Assembly (NCBI GenBank): GCA_032622095.1
Contig: CP136063.1
Location: 29,826,987-29,890,986 of the forward strand
Length of the DNA stretch: 64,000 bases
Direction: 5' to 3'
Source: Siphonodentalium dalli
Taxonomy: Eukaryota; Mollusca; Scaphopoda; Gadilida; Siphonodentaliidae
How positions within the stretch are numbered: the first letter of the stretch is position 1; every line of letters starts with the position of its first letter. The notes below the pieces were generated by a model. It made no database searches, was not told the origin of the DNA, and saw nothing but the letters and a program-made list of their open reading frames with translations. A program made the position numbers and the translations under genes. Shown here piece by piece: positions 59,461 through 64,000 of this stretch.

Positions 59461-59622
59461 CAGTAATGCTCTAATTAATCGACTCCTTAACCACAGCAGA
59501 ATTACGGGTAACTCGGGGAGAGCTTTCCGATGAATGGCAACAAGCCATATATCCGACTAAATCCTGAAAAGTTACACATAATTCTGCTGTGGTTAAGGGG
59601 TCGATTTCTTAGGGCACTACTG
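59461..59622. mobile_element. Deleted copy of the CAGTAATG palindromic MITE
   Basis: Flanked by TA (59459-59460 and 59623-59624). It starts CAGTAATGCTCTAATTAATC and ends GATTTCTTAGGGCACTACTG. The left arm has lost about 55 bp before the fold point compared with 57715-57931, leaving a 162-bp asymmetric hairpin. Confidence 0.82.
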
Positions 59623-59624
59623 TA

Positions 59625-60840
59625 TCTGTTTTAGTGCACATCAAATTTATTTGTTGTCTTTCCTCTTGTAATTTGTCTTTGGTTGTGTTCGCCATTTCGA
59701 TGGACAACTACATGTACTGACATCAAATGACTGAAATGAGTCAAAATTTAGCAGTGCAGCCAATTATATAGAAAAACAGAATTAAATAGCATCCAAATTC
59801 CAAATGAGCATAAATGATAAAACAAACTTTATTGAGCACACTTTTAATACTAGTAATTACAGCTACAATGAAAGCACCTAATAAAAATTCTAAGTTTGGT
59901 AAAACTGTCTGTATACAAAGTTTATCTGACCATGATGAATAAAACCCATAAATGGGATCATATACATGTATGTTAGATATCATTACATGATTATTTGAAA
60001 ACACATATCCGTATGGAAAACAAACTATTTTACCACTGGCCAAGTGGTCCTGCTAATATGCTATGATGCTGGTGGTCCTGCTGAATTGCTATGATGCGGG
60101 TAGTGCAATTCATAGCAATTAAGCAGGACCCAACCGCATCATAGCACATTATCAGGAACACTTGAACAGGGGTATATTTACAGTGTCAAATCGAATGGGG
60201 ATCTTTTAACAATATTTTTGAACAATTTCCTGAAGTGTTCGAAAATTGAGAACTGAATTTATATTTTTTTTTATGAGGTTTCGATTGAAAAAATTCTAAC
60301 TTACATGTAGCTCATCAGGATTAACAGACTACCAGTATGTTTGGTATATTTTTCTGTAATTGACACCTGCTGAGGTGGGGAAATATCATCCATTGTCGCA
60401 CAGCTATATTCTCTTTCTCAACAAAGTCCATAGAACATACATGTAAAATTACAGCTATGCTTTAATTAATCAACTCGCCTTATAAAGGTTGACCACCGGG
60501 TATTACTTCAGTATTCAGGCGTGTTCATGCGATCAACCGCAGTCAGTTATACCGCCGCAGAATGTGGTCCACCTCACATTTGCAGTTAGGCTGTATTTTT
60601 CATGCGATGTTTATATGAATTTTGTTTTAAAGTTGACATTGTAACCACACCAGAAATTTTGTTTATTGTTTCAATATGTCTAGATAGAATTCAGAATTTT
60701 TTTGGTAAAAACAATTAACTTGGTTATCACAGTTAACACATATTACTGTGGTAAGATTACCAGCAGATACCGCATGTCAACAGGGACTGCATGCTCTAAT
60801 TAATTATCAGGTCTAAAATGTTTATACTGGATACATTTTA
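59625..60840. other. Intergenic sequence with a local hairpin
   Basis: At 60045-60146 TGGTCCTGCT(A/G)A(A)T(A)TGCTATGATGC is duplicated directly and faces TAGCAATTAAGCAGGACC and CCGCATCATAGCA, giving a compact inverted repeat. A fragment CAGCTATGCTTTAATTAATC near 60452 resembles the CAGTAATG MITE terminus. A 100-codon reverse frame (59741-60043) is hydrophobic but unrecognised. No supported gene. Confidence 0.5.
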
Positions 60841-60841
60841 A

Positions 60842-61290
60842 AGGTACTCAATCCGGTTCGATGATCCCCATATAATCAGATTCCAACAACAACAACATCA
60901 TACATTTGTATTTAGAAAGGCTGCTTCAGTTACGGTATCAGAATTGATTAATTGCCCTAAAATAATGCTAACCACTGTCAACTAAAGTATACAATTGCCT
61001 GACATATGTTATTTATCAACATGTTGTTCTACAAAATTTGGCCTTATTATCAACAGAAAGCTTCTTGATTTTAGAGTTATCCATCTTCATCTGAAATTTG
61101 GTCCGAGACCGTTGGCCACTATTAATTCTTGATCGTGAAAAATAGTATATTTCAAAAATTGATATCTAATAACTCTGAGCTTTGATAGGTGGGTTCCTCG
61201 ACTCGTACCAAATATCTTTTACCCCCAAGTCCAAATAAATAGTAATGTGCGAGCGTTAATTCAGGGGGCCCTTAATCGGATTATGCATCT
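60842..61290. mobile_element. TTAA-flanked foldback MITE (left of a head-to-head pair)
   Basis: TTAA at 60838-60841 and 61291-61294. It starts AGGTACTCAATCCGGTTCGA and ends CTTAATCGGATTATGCATCT. Inner arms CTTGATTTTAGAGTTATCCA, ATTGATATCT and GAGCTTTGATAGGTGGGTTC match the family. Length 449 bp, non-coding. Confidence 0.82.
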
Positions 61291-61311
61291 TTAAATTCAA
61301 ATACAGTTTAA

Positions 61312-61784
61312 AGATGCATAATCCGATTAAGTGCCCCTCATTTACTATTTACATGTATAATATGGAAATGGGGGGGGGGGCGTAAAATATTTTAATCAAG
61401 TCGAGGGACCCACCTACATGAATCAAAGCTCAGAGTTATTAGATATCAATTTTTGAAATTTTAATATTTATCACCATCGATACTTAATAGTGGCCCAGAA
61501 TTTTTTTTACGAGCTGACGACGGTCCCAGACCAAGTTGCGGATGAAGATGAATAACTCTAAAATGAAGAGGCTTTGTGTTGATAATAAGGCCAAACTTCG
61601 TTGAACAGCATGTTGATAAATATAACGTATCAGGCAATTTTATACTATACTAGTACATGTAGTTGACAGTGGTTAGCATTATTTTTGGGCAATTAATCGA
61701 TTCTGATAACTGAAGCAGCATTTCTAAAAAACAATGTTGTTGGAATCTAATTATATGGGGACCATCGAATCTGATTGAACACCT
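61312..61784. mobile_element. TTAA-flanked foldback MITE (right of a head-to-head pair)
   Basis: TTAA at 61308-61311 and 61785-61788. It begins AGATGCATAATCCGATTAAG, the reverse complement of the neighbouring copy's end, and finishes CTGATTGAACACCT. The whole element is close to the reverse complement of 60842-61290, so the 950-bp pair is itself a large imperfect palindrome around TTAAATTCAAATACAGTTTAA. A G-run at 61371-61381 is an expansion unique to this copy. Confidence 0.82.
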
Positions 61785-61818
61785 TTAATAGTTATCTATA
61801 TGAGTTATATACACATAA

Positions 61819-62160
61819 GGCGACACCAATTTTTAAGTCCGGTTTACGAACACCTCCTACAACTTTTTTTCCATTTCATGAAAAAAAAATAACTTTTTTG
61901 TCCCAAAAAAATACGCGTGCTGATTTTCATGTGCTGTCGCATCCGGTTCTGCTTATGAGCATTTGCAGATCCATATTTTCATGTATTTCATGACAAGAAA
62001 TGTCTTGTTTGGTTCAGAATTTCATTGGAATTTTTTTTTTCACTTGATATAAATTGTGGGGACAATTTTTGGATTTTTATTTTTTTCCCTCCTGCATCTA
62101 CTTTTTTTCTCCCCACATCAGCCCACATGTTCGTAAACCAGACTTAAAATTGGTGTCGCC
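61819..62160. mobile_element. PIF/Harbinger-like MITE, uninterrupted copy
   Basis: TAA on both sides (61816-61818 and 62161-62163). Terminal inverted repeats GGCGACACCAATTTTTAAGT and ACTTAAAATTGGTGTCGCC (one base shorter in the A-run). It is 342 bp, non-coding, and the reverse-complement relative of 52170-52998 without that copy's nested insertion. Confidence 0.88.
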
Positions 62161-62187
62161 TAATAGACATTTAAACTTTGAAAATTG

Positions 62188-62420
62188 TAGGTTTCCGGGT
62201 GATAACTTCAGTTTGTGTGATCATATCTGAACCAAATGTGGTATGTAAGTTTATCAGACGATTCAGACCAAAATGCGGGTCAAGTTCGAATATGGGTGTG
62301 CTCCGCTCATTTTTGCGAGAGTTTTGGCCCTTTTTCGACTTAGAATTGTGTTAATTTCTGGTTTCCGCATCATAATTTTAGTTTGTGTGATCAAATCTGA
62401 ATCAAATTTAGACTGAATTA
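62188..62420 (+). repeat. Two diverged units of the 160-bp tandem repeat family
   Basis: GGTTTCCGGGTGATAACTTC near 62189 and GGTTTCCGCATCATAATTTT near 62361 are about 170 bp apart. The intervening CAAGTTCGAATATGGGT and TTTTTCGACTTAGAATTGTG match the array at 44690-45215. Confidence 0.75.
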
Positions 62421-62462
62421 GATAAAAAATATATCACTTGGGTCTGTTTAAGCTGGAAAATT

Positions 62463-62558
62463 CTCAAAATTTGTATAATTTTCTGCTAGTATGCAGATAT
62501 AATAGCAGAAAATTGTACAAATTTTGAGTATTTTCTGCTATTATATCTGCATACTAGC
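62463..62558. repeat. Overlapping, mutually exclusive inverted repeats
   Basis: Repeat 1: 62463-62488 faces 62503-62528 (26 bp, one mismatch). Repeat 2: 62485-62512 faces 62531-62558 (28 bp, perfect). Because 62485-62488 and 62503-62512 are used by both, only one hairpin can form at a time. Sequences are AT-rich, including TAGCAGAAAATT and TTATATCTGCATACTAGC. No gene or terminator context is evident. Confidence 0.85.
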
Positions 62559-62758
62559 CTTTTTGCTGAATCGTGAATGCTGGTTATATTGCTGTGTGAA
62601 ATTCTAGTACCAGATAACATTAGGTATGTATATAGCATACCACCTGAAATGGCTTGAATATCACATACCAAAGCGGGGTGGGGATGTGTGTGACACCCTC
62701 CTTGATCATAGTCTATATTCTACAGGGTATGTTAACTGTTTCGAGTTGGTGCAATTAA

Positions 62759-63227
62759 AGGTACTCAACCTGTAAAGAGGGTCCCCATCTCAACAGATTC
62801 CAACAACAACAATCCGATCAGAGGGTCCTATATTACTATTTCTTTGGCTTTGGGGGTAAAAAATATTTGATTTGAGTCGAGAAACCCATCAAACAAAGCT
62901 CAGAGTTATAAGATATTGATTTTTGAAAATTCTTATGTTCTCGAGATGAGTACCAATAACTGCCGTCAATTTGGGAACATGCTCGAGATTTTACGCCAAA
63001 ATTCTATTCAAACAGACAAGGATGGATAACTGTATAATCAAGTGGTAATAATTGACTACGTACTGGGCCAGAAAGAATTCCCGATAATGAAAAATAATAG
63101 ATTTCTAAAATCGATATCTAACAAATCTGAGCTTTGATGGGTGACTTCCTCGACTCGAATCAAATATTTTTGACCCCCGAAGCCATTGAAATAGTAATTG
63201 AGAGGAGTTTTATCGGGTTGAGTACCT
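62759..63227. mobile_element. TTAA-flanked foldback MITE, best-preserved short copy
   Basis: TTAA at 62755-62758 and 63228-63231. Ends are AGGTACTCAACCTGTAAAGA and TTTTATCGGGTTGAGTACCT. Arms of roughly 190 bp (CTTTGGGGGTAAAAAATATT, then AAAGCTCAGAG, facing complements) surround a short centre near 62990-63060. 469 bp, non-coding. Confidence 0.85.
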
Positions 63228-63231
63228 TTAA

Positions 63232-64000
63232 TGTGATTGTTTAATCTCTACCATCTGAAATCTATTTTTAGCATATTTTGCTCTCTGGTCAATTGCTACT
63301 GATATAAAAAAGGATAAAGATGGTGTGTCTCTTTCCCAAATATTCTGTTTACATGTCCATTTGGGGGTTTATGAGTCAAATAATAACAGGCAACATGTCC
63401 TTCTAACACTAAAAAATAATGTGTTCTTATGAACCAGGACATAATATGACTTTCTGGAGCATTACAGCACATTATTACAAATCTATATTTGTAAGCAGTA
63501 AGATAATGACAGGAAACATGTCCTCAGACTAAGAAATAATTTTTTGGTGTGTATTTCACATCACAGCTCATGTGTATACTCACATTAGTTTATGTCATTC
63601 AAAGGGAGAAACCCATTTAGAAAGTTTAAATGAGACAAAACTACCTCACTAGATGTAGTTGCAAGGTACAACATGTACATGTATTCTGGTAAATGACATT
63701 AGAACTAAAATAATGATTTTTGTGTCCACCGGTATGTCATGTACCGGTATACATTGCAATTACATGTAACTTGCCTAACATACCATATACATGTATGAAG
63801 AGGGAATTTGCAAGTGTTTTTTAATCAAAATTTTAACCCAACTCTTGTTGTCAGTAAGTTTTAACCCATGCAGTTTAACGAGTTTATATATGTATATATT
63901 ACATGTGTTTCTATACATGTATTTTATCTTTAGTTAGTTTGTTGTCCTTGAATAAACTTGTATTGCTGCACAATCAGTTTCCTTAATGTTCTATTATACT
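63232..64000. other. Intergenic sequence with no recognised gene
   Basis: AT-rich with ACATGT and ACCGGTAT palindromes (63670-63750). A short duplication around GACAGGAAACATGTCCT / AACAGGCAACATGTCCTT occurs near 63388 and 63510. No coding frame of note. Confidence 0.4.

Noticed and set aside
59741-60043. Hydrophobic 100-codon reverse-strand frame that could be a membrane protein
   Set aside because: AT-rich sequence often gives hydrophobic translations. No family match, signal or gene context was found.

Overview
The window reads as nuclear DNA from a metazoan, most likely a marine invertebrate and plausibly a mollusc or other spiralian. The reasons are: no operons or bacterial-type genes; very long satellite arrays; many small inverted-repeat DNA transposons; a C2H2 zinc-finger gene; frequent ACATGT/ACATGTACATGT runs; and an interspersed repeat ending in a GACG-rich run followed by a CTCAGGTGAGCT-type terminus, which I associate from memory with molluscan genomes. 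The taxon is an inference, not a demonstration. The window is very gene-poor: one convincing coding region is visible.

Layout. (1) 1-6440: about 18 tandem copies of a 353-bp satellite monomer (subfamily A) in minus orientation, continuing off the left edge. At about 6440 the orientation flips head-to-head, and two diverged plus-strand monomers follow to about 6985. (2) 6986-14011: a 7-kb non-satellite block with small tandem repeats, an interspersed repeat with internal subrepeats (9480-11505), and a large foldback built from degenerate 22-27 bp repeats (12250-14011). Its edges suggest it interrupts a formerly continuous plus-strand array. (3) 14012-40283: about 75 plus-strand monomers of subfamily B (size classes about 353 and 343 bp), organised in higher-order repeats. 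These include a nearly perfect tandem duplication of a 27-monomer, 9.38-kb block. Nearly every monomer of both subfamilies carries two copies of the 10-bp palindrome CGAAGCTTCG exactly 20 bp apart. (4) 40284-41880: a satellite edge, then a short intronless C2H2 zinc-finger gene (8 fingers) with a decayed tail of 3 more fingers. (5) 41880-47470: intergenic sequence with MITEs, a retroelement 3' tail, a 160-bp tandem repeat, and inverted-repeat elements including a hAT-like one with a perfect 8-bp target duplication. (6) 47470-50030: ACCCAGGT-type short repeats and a 45-bp satellite of about 48 copies. (7) 50161-63231: a transposon graveyard with nested insertions (Harbinger-like with TWA target sites, Tc1/mariner-like with TA target sites, TTAA-flanked foldbacks). 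(8) 63232-64000: nothing recognised.

The satellite monomers contain an apparently conserved 63-codon open frame. It lacks an ATG start, is stopped by TAA throughout subfamily A, and lies in monomers whose lengths are not multiples of three. I treat it as a by-product of homogenisation, not as a gene. No tRNA, rRNA, CRISPR or prokaryotic regulatory element was found.
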